Origin: Candidatus Pantoea formicae
Lineage (GTDB): Bacteria; Pseudomonadota; Gammaproteobacteria; Enterobacterales; Enterobacteriaceae
DNA: 64,000 bases
Direction: 5' to 3'
NCBI RefSeq assembly: GCF_011752625.1
Contig: NZ_VWXD01000007.1
Coordinates: 62,001 to 126,000 of the forward strand
The position numbers and the translations under genes are program-made. Positions 52,161 to 61,377 of the stretch are shown here, one piece after another (position 1 is the first letter of the stretch; every line of letters starts with the position of its first letter). The notes beneath the pieces were generated by a model. The model was not told the DNA's origin and made no database searches. It worked only from the letters and a program-made list of their open reading frames with translations.

Positions 52161-53483
52161 ATGCACGCTTATTTCGACCAGCTCGATCGCGTTCGTTATG
52201 AAGGGGCCAAATCCACCAACCCACTGGCGTTTCGCCATTACAATCCTGATGAAGTGATTCTCGGTAAAACCATGGCGCAGCACCTGCGCTTTGCCGCGTG
52301 TTACTGGCACACCTTCTGCTGGAACGGTGCGGATATGTTTGGTGTCGGTGCGTTTGATCGCCCGTGGCAGAAAAATGGCGATGCATTGCAGCTGGCGAAA
52401 CAGAAGGCGGACGTCGCGTTTGAGTTCTTCCACAAGCTGAATGTGCCCTATTACTGCTTCCATGATGTGGATGTCTCGCCGGAAGGCGATTCACTGCACA
52501 GCTATCGCGAGAACTTTGCCGCAATGACCGACAAACTGCTGGAGAAACAGCAGGAAACCGGCGTGAAACTGCTGTGGGGCACCGCCAACTGCTTCACCCA
52601 TCCACGTTACGGTGCCGGTGCGGCAACCAGTCCTGACCCAGAAATCTTTGCCTGGGCTGCCACGCAGGTGTGCAGCGCGATGCAGGCCACGCAAACGCTG
52701 GGCGGTGAAAACTACGTGCTGTGGGGAGGACGCGAAGGTTACGAAACCCTGCTGAATACCGACCTGCGCCAGGAGCGTGAACAGATTGGCCGCTTTATGC
52801 AGATGGTGGTGGAGCATAAACACAAAATCGGTTTTCAGGGCATGCTGCTGATTGAGCCGAAACCTCAGGAGCCTACCAAACATCAATATGACTACGATGT
52901 AGCCACGGTGTACGGCTTCCTGAAACAGTTTGGTCTGGAGAAAGAGATCAAAGTGAACGTCGAAGCTAACCACGCCACGCTGGCAGGTCACTCTTTCCAT
53001 CATGAAATTGCCACGGCTATTGCGCTGGGCATTTTTGGATCGGTGGATGCCAACCGCGGCGATGTGCAGTGCGGCTGGGATACCGACCAGTTCCCGATTA
53101 GCGTCGAGGAGAATGCTTTGGTGATGTACGAGATCATCAAAGCAGGCGGATTCACCACTGGCGGCTTAAACTTTGATGCCAAAGTGCGCCGCCAAAGCAC
53201 CGATAAATATGACCTGTTCTACGGCCACATTGGTGCTATGGATACCATGGCGCTGGCGCTCAAAGTTGCGGCGCGCATGGTGCAAGACGGCGAGCTGGAT
53301 AAACGCGTGGCGCAGCGTTATAGCGGCTGGAATGGTGAGTTCGGCCAGCAAATTTTGAAAGGCGAGTTTTCACTGGCCTCGCTGGCAGCGCATGCTCAGC
53401 AGCAACACTTGAACCCGCAGCACCGCAGCGGGCGCCAGGAGCAATTGGAAAATCTGGTGAATCACTACCTTTATGATTTTTAA
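52161..53483 (+). CDS. xylA: Xylose isomerase
   Basis: Converts D-xylose to D-xylulose with two divalent metals. The 440-residue TIM barrel contains the catalytic His in YCFHDVDVSPEG, Lys and Glu in LLIEPKPQEPTKHQYDYD, EANHATLAGHSFHHE and the metal Asp residues in GSVDANRGD and TDQFP. It is nearly identical to E. coli XylA. It is followed by xylB after 18 bases. Confidence 0.97.
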   Translation: MHAYFDQLDRVRYEGAKSTNPLAFRHYNPDEVILGKTMAQHLRFAACYWHTFCWNGADMFGVGAFDRPWQKNGDALQLAKQKADVAFEFFHKLNVPYYCFHDVDVSPEGDSLHSYRENFAAMTDKLLEKQQETGVKLLWGTANCFTHPRYGAGAATSPDPEIFAWAATQVCSAMQATQTLGGENYVLWGGREGYETLLNTDLRQEREQIGRFMQMVVEHKHKIGFQGMLLIEPKPQEPTKHQYDYDVATVYGFLKQFGLEKEIKVNVEANHATLAGHSFHHEIATAIALGIFGSVDANRGDVQCGWDTDQFPISVEENALVMYEIIKAGGFTTGGLNFDAKVRRQSTDKYDLFYGHIGAMDTMALALKVAARMVQDGELDKRVAQRYSGWNGEFGQQILKGEFSLASLAAHAQQQHLNPQHRSGRQEQLENLVNHYLYDF

Positions 53484-53501
53484 CCGCATCAGGAGCTGAA
53501 C

Positions 53502-54944
53502 ATGGTTATCGGGATCGATTTGGGCACCTCTGGCGTCAAAGTGGTGCTGCTGGATGCGCAAGGGCAGGTTATCGCGGTGGAAACGTCGCCGTTGCAGGTG
53601 TTACGTCCACAGCCGTTGTGGAGCGAGCAAGATCCCGAAAGCTGGTGGCAGGCCACGGATGTCGCCATGCAGGCGCTGGCGCAGCAGCACGATCTCAGCG
53701 AGGTGAACGCGATTGGCCTGAGTGGTCAGATGCACGGCGCCACCTTGTTGGATGCCGACCATCAGGTGCTGCGTCCCGCTATTTTGTGGAACGACGGGCG
53801 CAGCAGCGAGCAGTGTCGTGAACTGGAACAGCGCGTACCGGACTCACGCCAGATCACCGGCAACCTGATGATGCCAGGTTTTACCGCACCCAAGCTGCTA
53901 TGGGTGCAACAACATGAACCCGAGGTGTTCAACAAGGTGGCGAAGGTCCTGCTGCCGAAAGATTATCTGCGTTGGCGCATGAGCGGCGATTTCGCCAGCG
54001 ACATGTCCGATGCAGCGGGCACGATGTGGCTCGACGTGGCAAAGCGCGACTGGAGCGATGCCATGCTTAGCGCCTGCGATCTCAACCGCAGCCAGATGCC
54101 CGCGCTCTATGAGGGCAACCAGGTTACCGGAACCTTATCGCCTGACGTTGCCGCACGTTGGAAAATGAACGCGGTACCGATCGTGGCGGGCGGCGGTGAT
54201 AACGCAGCGGGCGCGGTGGGTGTGGGTATGGTGTCGCCGGGTCAGGGGATGTTGTCGCTCGGCACCTCCGGCGTCTATTTCCTGGTGAGCGATGGCTATC
54301 TCAGTAACCCGCAGCGCGCGGTGCACAGCTTTTGCCATGCGCTGCCCAATCGCTGGCATTTGATGTCGGTGATGTTGAGTGCCGCGTCCTGTCTTGATTG
54401 GGCTGCGGCATTAACGGGCTGTGCCGATGTGCCCGAACTGCTGACGGAGGCCGAGAAAGCGAACCCAGATGTCGCGCCGGTTTGGTTCCTGCCGTATCTC
54501 TCTGGCGAACGCACACCGCATAACAACCCGCAGGCGCAGGGCGCCTTTTTTGGCTTAACCCATCAGCATGGCCGGCCGGAGCTGGCGCGTGCTGTGCTGG
54601 AGGGGGTGGGATTTGCACTGGCCGAGGGGATGGAGGCGGTGCATGAATGTGGCGTGCAGCCGCAAACAGTGATGTTGATCGGTGGCGGGGCGCGCAGTGC
54701 TTACTGGCGGCAGATGCTGGCGGATATCAGTGGGTTAACGTTGGATTATCGCCACGGCGGTGAAGTGGGCCCGGCACTGGGCGCGGCGCGGTTGGCACAG
54801 AGGGCGATTGATCCGCACAGCGAGTGGCCGGAGCCGGAGTTAGTCCAGCGTCATCAACCCGATAGCGCACGCCATCGCGCCTATCAGCCGCAGCGTGAGA
54901 CGTTCGCGCAATTGTATCAACAGCTGAAACCGCTGATGTCCTGA
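53502..54944 (+). CDS. xylB: Xylulokinase
   Basis: Phosphorylates D-xylulose to xylulose 5-phosphate for the pentose phosphate pathway. The 480-residue FGGY kinase starts MVIGIDLGTSGVKVVLLDAQG and has GLSGQMHGATLLD, the catalytic-Asp region VAGGGDNAAGAVG and the second ATP-domain motif MLIGGGARSAYWRQMLADI. AGGAG is 7 bases upstream of the start. It ends the xylAB operon; no clear terminator is seen in the 114-base gap after it. Confidence 0.97.
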   Translation: MVIGIDLGTSGVKVVLLDAQGQVIAVETSPLQVLRPQPLWSEQDPESWWQATDVAMQALAQQHDLSEVNAIGLSGQMHGATLLDADHQVLRPAILWNDGRSSEQCRELEQRVPDSRQITGNLMMPGFTAPKLLWVQQHEPEVFNKVAKVLLPKDYLRWRMSGDFASDMSDAAGTMWLDVAKRDWSDAMLSACDLNRSQMPALYEGNQVTGTLSPDVAARWKMNAVPIVAGGGDNAAGAVGVGMVSPGQGMLSLGTSGVYFLVSDGYLSNPQRAVHSFCHALPNRWHLMSVMLSAASCLDWAAALTGCADVPELLTEAEKANPDVAPVWFLPYLSGERTPHNNPQAQGAFFGLTHQHGRPELARAVLEGVGFALAEGMEAVHECGVQPQTVMLIGGGARSAYWRQMLADISGLTLDYRHGGEVGPALGAARLAQRAIDPHSEWPEPELVQRHQPDSARHRAYQPQRETFAQLYQQLKPLMS

Positions 54945-55058
54945 TTTGGTCGGGTGATGGCCGGATGAGGTCGTGGATTTTGCTTTTATTCCGCTATGAT
55001 GGGCAAGTCGGGTGCATTCTAATAGCCTGATTTGCCCTAATCACTATCGGAGCCCACT

Positions 55059-55991
55059 ATGTCGCAGCCTGTCTATTTCCTGGTTCTACCTGGCGTGATG
55101 GCGCTCGATCTGACCGGGCCCGCCGAAACCTTGCAGCTGGCCGATGGCCATTTTGCGCTGCACTACATCGGTCCACAGCCGAGTGTACGCTGCTCCACTG
55201 GCATGACGCTTGCTGATATCGCGCCGTTGCCCGATGCCTTACCCGACAACAGTTTGCTGGTGGTGCCCGGTGTGTATGACTCTAAAGTCTGGTTCGATAC
55301 CGAACCGGCCGCCATCGCCCGCGAGTGGTTACGTCTGCAGCAATCTGCCATTCAATCCAAACGCATCACGCTGGTCTGTATTTGTTCCGGTGCCTTGCTC
55401 TCCGCGCAGGCTGGGTTGCTCAATGGCGTGCAGTGCACCACGCACCACGATGTATTACCGCGACTGAAAGCGGCAGCACCGGCGGCGTTGGTGAAAGATA
55501 ACCGCGTGTTCGTAGAAGATCATGGCATCTGGACCAGTGCAGGCATTACGGCGGGTATCGATCTGGCTTTGCACCTGATCAACCGGCTGTGCGGCGCGCA
55601 GCAGGCGTTGCAGGTTGCTCGAGAGATGGTGGTGTGGTTCCGCCGCTCGGGCGACGATCCACAACTGTCGCCGTGGCTGCGTTATCGCAACCATCTGCAC
55701 CCCGCTATTCATCGCGCGCAGGATGTGATGATTGCCCATCCTGAAAACGACTGGTCGCTGACGGCCTTGGCGGAGCGCGCGCACGTTAGCGAGCGCCATC
55801 TGACGCGCCTGTTCCGCCAGCATCTCGGCATCAGCGTGCGGGAATACCATGAGCAGTTGCGCCTGGTGATTGCGCGCCAGCGCCAGCAGCAGGGTGAAGC
55901 CGCTGAGAAAGCGGCGCTGGCGGCGGGATTCTCCTCGGCACGCCAGTTACGCCGCGCCCATCAGCGCTGGGATGATCAGCTCACCAGATGA
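55059..55991 (+). CDS. AraC-family regulator with DJ-1/PfpI domain (GlxA type)
   Basis: A 310-residue activator. The N-terminal DJ-1/PfpI-like domain (about 5-180) keeps the nucleophile-elbow Cys in VCICSGALLSAQAGLL and TTHHD. The C-terminal AraC domain has WSLTALAERAHVSERHLTRLFRQHLG; the second helix-turn-helix is weaker (AALAAGFSSARQLRRAHQ). Such proteins respond to small metabolites or amines. The 3' end overlaps wecH by 16 bases (convergent). Targets are unknown. Confidence 0.82.
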   Translation: MSQPVYFLVLPGVMALDLTGPAETLQLADGHFALHYIGPQPSVRCSTGMTLADIAPLPDALPDNSLLVVPGVYDSKVWFDTEPAAIAREWLRLQQSAIQSKRITLVCICSGALLSAQAGLLNGVQCTTHHDVLPRLKAAAPAALVKDNRVFVEDHGIWTSAGITAGIDLALHLINRLCGAQQALQVAREMVVWFRRSGDDPQLSPWLRYRNHLHPAIHRAQDVMIAHPENDWSLTALAERAHVSERHLTRLFRQHLGISVREYHEQLRLVIARQRQQQGEAAEKAALAAGFSSARQLRRAHQRWDDQLTR

Positions 55992-56971
55992 TGTTTATCC
56001 ATGCGTTTGAGCAGCATCGCCAGTAATAAACTGCCAACCAGCGTGACACCGAATACCCACGGCAAATCGAGCCACGGACGTGACATATCGTCGTAATGGT
56101 TGGTGCGCAGATAGTGGATAAACAGCGCGTGGAAACCGTAAATTGGCAGCGAGTAGCGCGAAATCGTTGCCAGCATCGGCAGTGTGCGGTTGTTCAACAC
56201 ATTCTTGAACAGCACCAGTAAGCTAATAGCGGCAATAAACACCAGCGGACCACAGTAGAGATACCAGGTATCGTTGAAGGCGCCGTTGATCTTCAGCATC
56301 TGTTTCGTGCCGAGCGTAATCCCCATCCAGCAGACAATAAAGCCCAATCCCGCCAGCCAGCTGATGCCACGTTTATCGGTTTCCATGCAGCCAATCGCCC
56401 GCCCCAGCAGCGCATACAGCAGATAGTAGATGCTGTCACCACTGACATAGAGATTCACCGGCAGCCAGTGAAACGGCCCGAGTGACTGGCTAACGGTATT
56501 CGGATTAGCCAGCACCGCCAACACCACCACCAACAGTGCCACGTAGCGCGGTTGCACGTTTTTTACCTGAATCAGCGGTGATAACAGATAGATGCCGATG
56601 ATGGCGAAGAAGAACCACAGGTGATAGAAAACCGGTTTTTGCAGCAGCTTCAGCAGCGAGCGGCCTTCGCTGATTGGCGTCAGCCAGGTGATATAGGCTA
56701 GTGCCACTGCGCTATAGAACAGCAAACACAGCACGATGCGCAGCAGATGCCGCCCTTGCGCGCTGCGTTCACCGAAGAACAGGTAGCCGGAAATCATAAA
56801 GAACAGCGGCACGCAGACGCGCGACGCCGAGTTGAGCAGGTTGGCCACATCCCAACTGATGCCGGTGACCGCCATCGGGCCGGTGATATACCAAGTGGTG
56901 GTATGAATAACGATCACCATCAGACAGGCGACCGCACGCAAGTTATCGATCCAGTGTATTTTTTGCGACAT
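55976..56971 (-). CDS. wecH: O-acetyltransferase WecH
   Basis: Adds O-acetyl groups to enterobacterial common antigen sugars at the inner membrane. From ATG 56971 (GAGGA 4-5 bases upstream) it is 331 residues, exactly the E. coli length. It has the acyltransferase-3 signature IHWIDNLRAVACLMVIVIHTTTWY, FFMISGYLFFGERSAQGRHLLRI and LQKPVFYHLWFFFAI, nearly identical to WecH (YiaH). The longer frame to 57100 overlaps an intergenic repeat and is not used. Confidence 0.93.
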   Translation of the reverse strand: MSQKIHWIDNLRAVACLMVIVIHTTTWYITGPMAVTGISWDVANLLNSASRVCVPLFFMISGYLFFGERSAQGRHLLRIVLCLLFYSAVALAYITWLTPISEGRSLLKLLQKPVFYHLWFFFAIIGIYLLSPLIQVKNVQPRYVALLVVVLAVLANPNTVSQSLGPFHWLPVNLYVSGDSIYYLLYALLGRAIGCMETDKRGISWLAGLGFIVCWMGITLGTKQMLKINGAFNDTWYLYCGPLVFIAAISLLVLFKNVLNNRTLPMLATISRYSLPIYGFHALFIHYLRTNHYDDMSRPWLDLPWVFGVTLVGSLLLAMLLKRMDKHHLVS

Positions 56972-57077
56972 GGCTTCCTCGTGCATGAACTGTGCAAAAG
57001 GGTAGCCAGTGAGCAGCGCGTCAACAACCTTTGGCCCGGAAATTCGGATCACTCTTGGTGAGTTAAGAGCGGTTTTC

Positions 57078-57134
57078 GTAGGGTGCGTACTTATGCGCAC
57101 CGGATGACGAGGTCGCCATTAATGGCGACCCTAC
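57078..57134. repeat. Composite palindromic intergenic repeat
   Basis: Outer arms GTAGGGT and ACCCTAC enclose two inner palindromes, GTGCGTACTTATGCGCAC and GGTCGCCATTAATGGCGACC. The second is the uninterrupted form of the site in which the IS4-type element sits at 2.3 kb. The unit lies between two minus-strand genes and would form a cruciform or RNA hairpins. It is REP/BIME-like in style. Confidence 0.7.
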
Positions 57135-57149
57135 AACCGTTTGTTTGAC

Positions 57150-58265
57150 TCAATCGCGTACCAAGAACTTCTCAATCACCGCTTCGTTCGGCTCCACACC
57201 CAGACCTGGCTCGCTCGGCAACCACGCATAGCCATCTGCAATGCGCACCGGGTTTTTCGCCAGCGAGCGACTGATCTCACCCGGCTCCACGCAATACTCC
57301 ATCACCAGCGCGTTCTCAATCGCACACAGGAAATGCAGCGAGGCGGCGGTATTGATGTCGGTGGTGAAGTTGTGGTTACACACTTTACGACCACGACTGT
57401 GCGCGTAGCTGGCGATCTCCATCGCCTGAGTAAAGCCGGTACGCGTCAGGTCGATTTGCACGATGTCGATGCCGCCTTCATCAATCAGGCGCTGGAAACC
57501 CACCACCGAACACTCTTGTTCACCGGCGGCGATATGCTGCTGACACGCGGCAGAGACCTGACCGTAACCGGCATAGTTATCCGGGTGCAGCGGCTCTTCG
57601 ATCCAGAACAGGTTGAGATGCTCATAGCGCTGGCTGCGGCGCACAGTAGTTTTGGCATCCCAGACATGACCGACGTCGAGCATCAGATCGACGCTGTCAC
57701 CCATCGCCTCACGCAGCGCTTCCAGATAGCGCAGATCCATGGCTTCATCGGTGCCAAACGGTTCCCAGCCAAATTTCACGCCAGTGTGTCCGGTATCAAT
57801 GGCGTGCTGCGCGCGCGCCACCGTTTCTTCGACGCTGTACTGGAACATGTTGGAGGAGTAAACGCGCATTTTGTCGCGCATCGCGCCGCCCAGCAGCTCA
57901 ACAATCGGTTTGCCTAGCGCTTTGCCTTTGATATCCCATAAGGCGATATCAATGCCCGCCATCGCCTGCAGCACGGCACCGCTGCGCCCGTAGTAAATGG
58001 TGGCTTTGTGCATCTTCTTCCACAGGCGGCCGGTCTCCAGCGGATTTTCACCGATCAGCAGCGATTTCAGCCCGGTGACCATGGTGTGCGAGTAAGGCGC
58101 TTCGATGATGGCTTTGGTGACATACGGGCTGCCATCCACTTCACCCCAACCGGTGATGCCCGCATCGGTGGTGATTTTGATAAGCAGCGCATCCTGTGAG
58201 CTATCTGTACGCTGCTCAATAACCGGCAGGCGCAGATAAAACGCCTCAACGTTGGTGATCTTCAT
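57150..58265 (-). CDS. Enolase-superfamily (mandelate racemase/muconate lactonizing type) enzyme
   Basis: Probably abstracts a proton alpha to a carboxylate, giving racemisation, dehydration or cycloisomerisation. The 371-residue protein has an N-terminal capping domain and a barrel with a Lys in GVKFGWEP, metal ligands Asp (LMLDVGHVW), Glu (FWIEEPL) and Glu (AAGEQE), and a His in KVCNHNFTTDIN. It lacks a K-x-K motif, having K-F-G. It is last in the six-gene operon. The substrate is unknown; the amidohydrolase and transporter context suggests a ring-opened amide or amino acid derivative. Confidence 0.8.
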   Translation of the reverse strand: MKITNVEAFYLRLPVIEQRTDSSQDALLIKITTDAGITGWGEVDGSPYVTKAIIEAPYSHTMVTGLKSLLIGENPLETGRLWKKMHKATIYYGRSGAVLQAMAGIDIALWDIKGKALGKPIVELLGGAMRDKMRVYSSNMFQYSVEETVARAQHAIDTGHTGVKFGWEPFGTDEAMDLRYLEALREAMGDSVDLMLDVGHVWDAKTTVRRSQRYEHLNLFWIEEPLHPDNYAGYGQVSAACQQHIAAGEQECSVVGFQRLIDEGGIDIVQIDLTRTGFTQAMEIASYAHSRGRKVCNHNFTTDINTAASLHFLCAIENALVMEYCVEPGEISRSLAKNPVRIADGYAWLPSEPGLGVEPNEAVIEKFLVRD

Positions 58266-58301
58266 CGTGGTTTTCCTGGTGTAAAGGCAATCAATAAAGC
58301 A

Positions 58302-59063
58302 TCAGCCCACAGCGGAACGCTGCTGTCGGCGCTGCGTAATCAAAGTCTCGTAGTCCACATCCAGTGCCTGAATGCGGATGTGGTTTTCAATCTCGTCGGT
58401 CATTTGCGCGATGTCGCCTTCGGCGAACACGTTGATCAGCCGCTGGTGCTCTTCAATGATGTCGCTCATCGATTTACCCATGGTGGAGAGGCCGAAAATC
58501 ACCGTCAGCTGGCGCGCAATTGACTCCCACAAATTGCTCAGGACCGGGTTGTGGGCAAAGCTGCACAGCGTGCGATGAAAATCGGTATCCGCCGAGGCAA
58601 AGCCATACACATCATCGTTTTGCATCATGGTCTGCATCTGCGCCACGCCCTGATAAAGCTGCGTCAGTTGCTCAGTGCCATTACGACCCGCTTCAATGGC
58701 ACGGCGACAGGCCAGCGTTTCCAGGGGGATACGCACATCGATAATCTGCTCCAGCCGCTGATGGGAGATCTCCATCAAACGGATGCCTTTATACGGCTCG
58801 CTGGTGACGATGCCCTGGCTCTCCAGAATGCGTAGCGCTTCACGAATCGGTACGCGGCTCATGCCGAGCTTGGCGACCAGATCCGGTTCGGCGATGCGGT
58901 CGCCGGGTAAAATCAACCCGCGTGAGGCGGCGCTGAGAATGGCGTCTACGGCATGATCGACCAGCGTGCGCGGGCGCGCGGCTTGCCAGTTGCCGTCGGT
59001 AGCAGCTTCCTGCGCCAGCGGTGCGCTGCTTTTACGGCTTGAGGTAGATGATTTTCCTGCCAT
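58302..59063 (-). CDS. GntR-family regulator, FCD subfamily
   Basis: A 253-residue ligand-responsive repressor, probably of its own operon. The winged helix is VDHAVDAILSAASRGLILPGDRIAEPDLVAKLGMSRVPIREALRILESQGIV. The FCD sensor that follows has His/Asp metal-ligand candidates (DTDFHRTLCSFAHN, IIEEHQRLI, ENHIRIQ). The Ser/Lys-rich N-terminus is unstructured. It lies between the amidohydrolase (14 bases) and the enolase-family gene (36 bases), so it is co-transcribed. Confidence 0.85.
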   Translation of the reverse strand: MAGKSSTSSRKSSAPLAQEAATDGNWQAARPRTLVDHAVDAILSAASRGLILPGDRIAEPDLVAKLGMSRVPIREALRILESQGIVTSEPYKGIRLMEISHQRLEQIIDVRIPLETLACRRAIEAGRNGTEQLTQLYQGVAQMQTMMQNDDVYGFASADTDFHRTLCSFAHNPVLSNLWESIARQLTVIFGLSTMGKSMSDIIEEHQRLINVFAEGDIAQMTDEIENHIRIQALDVDYETLITQRRQQRSAVG

Positions 59064-59077
59064 GGTGATTGTCCTGT

Positions 59078-60454
59078 TTATACCTGCCGGGTCACGAACT
59101 GACCAAAGCCGGGTTCAACCTGCATCTGGTCATCCTGGAATACCGTGACACCACGAATAAGTGTGCGCACCACTTTACCCTGACAGCGCATGCCTTCAAA
59201 TGCGCTCCACTTGCCTAAGCCCTGAAACTTCGCGCCTTCCACGGTCCAACTCTGCTGTGCGTTGTAAAACACCAAGTCGGCATCAAAACCGGGTGCAATC
59301 GCCCCTTTTTTGCCCCACAGCTGGAAGGCTTTGGCCGGGCCGCTGGCGGTCATGCGGGCAAACTCCGTGAGGGCCAGGTCACGATCGATATGTGCCGCGC
59401 TGAAGAACATCGGACTTAATGTTTCCACACCGGTTAACCCCATTCCGGCGTCCCAGATGCTGGCTTCACCGGCTTGCTTCTGTCCCGGCGTGTATGGGCA
59501 GTGGTCAGAGGCGATCATGTCGACATCGCCACGCAGCAGCACTTGCCACAGGGCATCGACCACTGGACGCGGGCGAATCGGCGGACCGCAGCGCGCATTC
59601 GGTCCGATGCGTACCAAATCATCTTCGTCCAGAATGAGATAGTGCGGACAGGTTTCGAAACTGGCGCGCACCTTGCCTTTAGCAGCAACGATGGTTTCGG
59701 CGGCGCGCGCAGAGCTGACATGAACAATGTGGCAGCGTGCGCCGGTCTCTTGCGCCACCGCCAAGACACGACCCACGGCTTCTATTTCGGCGATTTCTGG
59801 CCCGGCCAGCGCATGCGCACGGGTATCTTTGCGTCCGGCGCGGCGCAGTTCGCTGCCTGCGCCGATCAGGATGTCGTGGTTCTCGGCGTGAACGCCAATC
59901 AAGCCATCAAAGGTTGCCAGCTCTCGCATTGCACGCAGCAGGCCATCGTCGTCGAGGCGCGGTAAACCTTTTTCGTCAGTGGCTTCGCCGTTGGGTGCAC
60001 CACTGCACAGGAATGCTTTGAATGCCAGTGCCCCAGCCTGATCCAGCGCCGCCAGTTCGTGCACGTTGCGCCCGTCCAGCCCGGCCCACATGGCGTAATC
60101 CACCGAGCTATTTTCAGCCAGCCAGCGCTGTTTGGCGGTGAAGTTGTTCAGCGTGGTCGCGGGCGGCAGTGAGTGCGGCATTTCGACAATGGTGGTGACG
60201 CCATGCGCAGCCGCACCGCGCGTGCCTTCGCGCAACTCCTGCTCGGGGAAATCATGCGAACCGGTGAAATGGGTATGTACATCAATGGCACCAGGCACGA
60301 TCAGGAGTCCCTGCGCATCAATGATCTCATCGACACCCGCAGCCATGGCGCCGGGTGTTAACACGCCGCTGATTTTGCCATTTTCAATCAGTAGATCAGC
60401 GGGTGCGGTACGGGTTTCGGTGACGACCAGCCCATTAATAATTAACGTTTTCAT
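59078..60454 (-). CDS. Cyclic amidohydrolase (allantoinase/dihydropyrimidinase/hydantoinase family)
   Basis: Hydrolyses a cyclic amide or ureide ring with a two-metal centre. The 458-residue protein has H-x-H in AIDVHTHF, the carbamylated Lys in ALAFKAFLC, His in IGVHAENHD, His in CHIVHVSSA and Asp in MIASDHCPY. It is nearer to allantoinase (AllB) than to dihydroorotase in length and motifs. No other allantoin genes are adjacent, so allantoin is not certain. The start overlaps the previous gene by 4 bases (ATGA). All metal ligands are present. Confidence 0.85.
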   Translation of the reverse strand: MKTLIINGLVVTETRTAPADLLIENGKISGVLTPGAMAAGVDEIIDAQGLLIVPGAIDVHTHFTGSHDFPEQELREGTRGAAAHGVTTIVEMPHSLPPATTLNNFTAKQRWLAENSSVDYAMWAGLDGRNVHELAALDQAGALAFKAFLCSGAPNGEATDEKGLPRLDDDGLLRAMRELATFDGLIGVHAENHDILIGAGSELRRAGRKDTRAHALAGPEIAEIEAVGRVLAVAQETGARCHIVHVSSARAAETIVAAKGKVRASFETCPHYLILDEDDLVRIGPNARCGPPIRPRPVVDALWQVLLRGDVDMIASDHCPYTPGQKQAGEASIWDAGMGLTGVETLSPMFFSAAHIDRDLALTEFARMTASGPAKAFQLWGKKGAIAPGFDADLVFYNAQQSWTVEGAKFQGLGKWSAFEGMRCQGKVVRTLIRGVTVFQDDQMQVEPGFGQFVTRQV

Positions 60455-61377
60455 CTCTCTACTCCTGCCTGCGTCACCAGTGCGAGATAAGGCACTGGCT
60501 GAGACGGATCGAGCCAGCCAATGTCACTCAAGAGCTGGCTGAAGTGGTTAAAATCGGCTTGTGAAATCTCGCAATTCACCGCAAAGACATGAGCTTGCTG
60601 ATAGGCGGCTAAGCCAGTGATCAGCGCATCGATCGGATAATGGGGATAAAAGTGCTGAACTTGTGCTGCCAGTGCTTCGGCATCATGCGTGGCGATCCAC
60701 GCCAGCGCCTGCTGAATGGCGCGTGAGAAGGCAGCAAAGGAAGCGGCTTTCTCAATAAGCACATCAGCACGCGCGATATAGGCACTCCACGGCACATTGC
60801 CGCACAGTGAGGCGAGGCTGGTGACGCTGGCTAACTGCCCAGCCGCAATGGCGGGTGCCAGCATATGCATGGCATGCAGTGCATAGTCGGCATCGCCTAC
60901 GGCCACGGCGGCGAAATCCTGCACCTGATCGCCACTACCCGCAATCAACTCAACCTGATCTTGCAAACCCTGCTGTGACAGCAGCCAGCGAAAGGTCAGT
61001 GTCGCGGTGCCAACATTCCCGACATCCAGCATGCGTTTGCCGCGCAAATCACTCAGCTTAAAATCGGGCTGAGCCTGCGCTGCCGCCAGAAACCACGGGT
61101 TAGCCGCCACCGAGGCGCAAAAGCACTGCAACTCAGCGCCGTGTTGCTGGAAGTGCTTCATCACTACCATCGGGCCGCCCAGCGTCAGGTCTGCTTCACG
61201 GCTCAACACTGCCGGCACTTGTCCGCCCTGCACGGTATGGCCGCCCGATGCGCTGGTGGTGAAGGTCACCTGCAAGTTTTCGGCGGCAAACAAGCCGAGG
61301 CTCTCTGCAAGATAGTGGGCGCAGTAATAGATGCGCGATTCGCTGGCATCACCCTGATTAAAAATTAACGTCTGCAT
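60451..61377 (-). CDS. NMT1/THI5-like substrate-binding-fold protein without signal peptide
   Basis: A 308-residue protein of the SsuA/TauA/NMT1 binding-protein fold: the N-terminus LIFNQGDASESRIYYCAHYLAESLGLFAAENLQV and LTLGGPMVVMKHF are typical. It has no signal peptide. The start codon overlaps the stop of the preceding gene (TGATG), so no missed N-terminus is likely. A cytoplasmic role is therefore expected: a substrate carrier, a sensor, or an enzyme. It lies between the FMN-enzyme and amidohydrolase genes. Function is open. Confidence 0.72.
   Translation of the reverse strand: MQTLIFNQGDASESRIYYCAHYLAESLGLFAAENLQVTFTTSASGGHTVQGGQVPAVLSREADLTLGGPMVVMKHFQQHGAELQCFCASVAANPWFLAAAQAQPDFKLSDLRGKRMLDVGNVGTATLTFRWLLSQQGLQDQVELIAGSGDQVQDFAAVAVGDADYALHAMHMLAPAIAAGQLASVTSLASLCGNVPWSAYIARADVLIEKAASFAAFSRAIQQALAWIATHDAEALAAQVQHFYPHYPIDALITGLAAYQQAHVFAVNCEISQADFNHFSQLLSDIGWLDPSQPVPYLALVTQAGVER

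Noticed and set aside
59078..60454. Allantoin utilisation operon
   Set aside because: The amidohydrolase is allantoinase-like, but no allantoate amidohydrolase, ureidoglycolate or glyoxylate genes accompany it.
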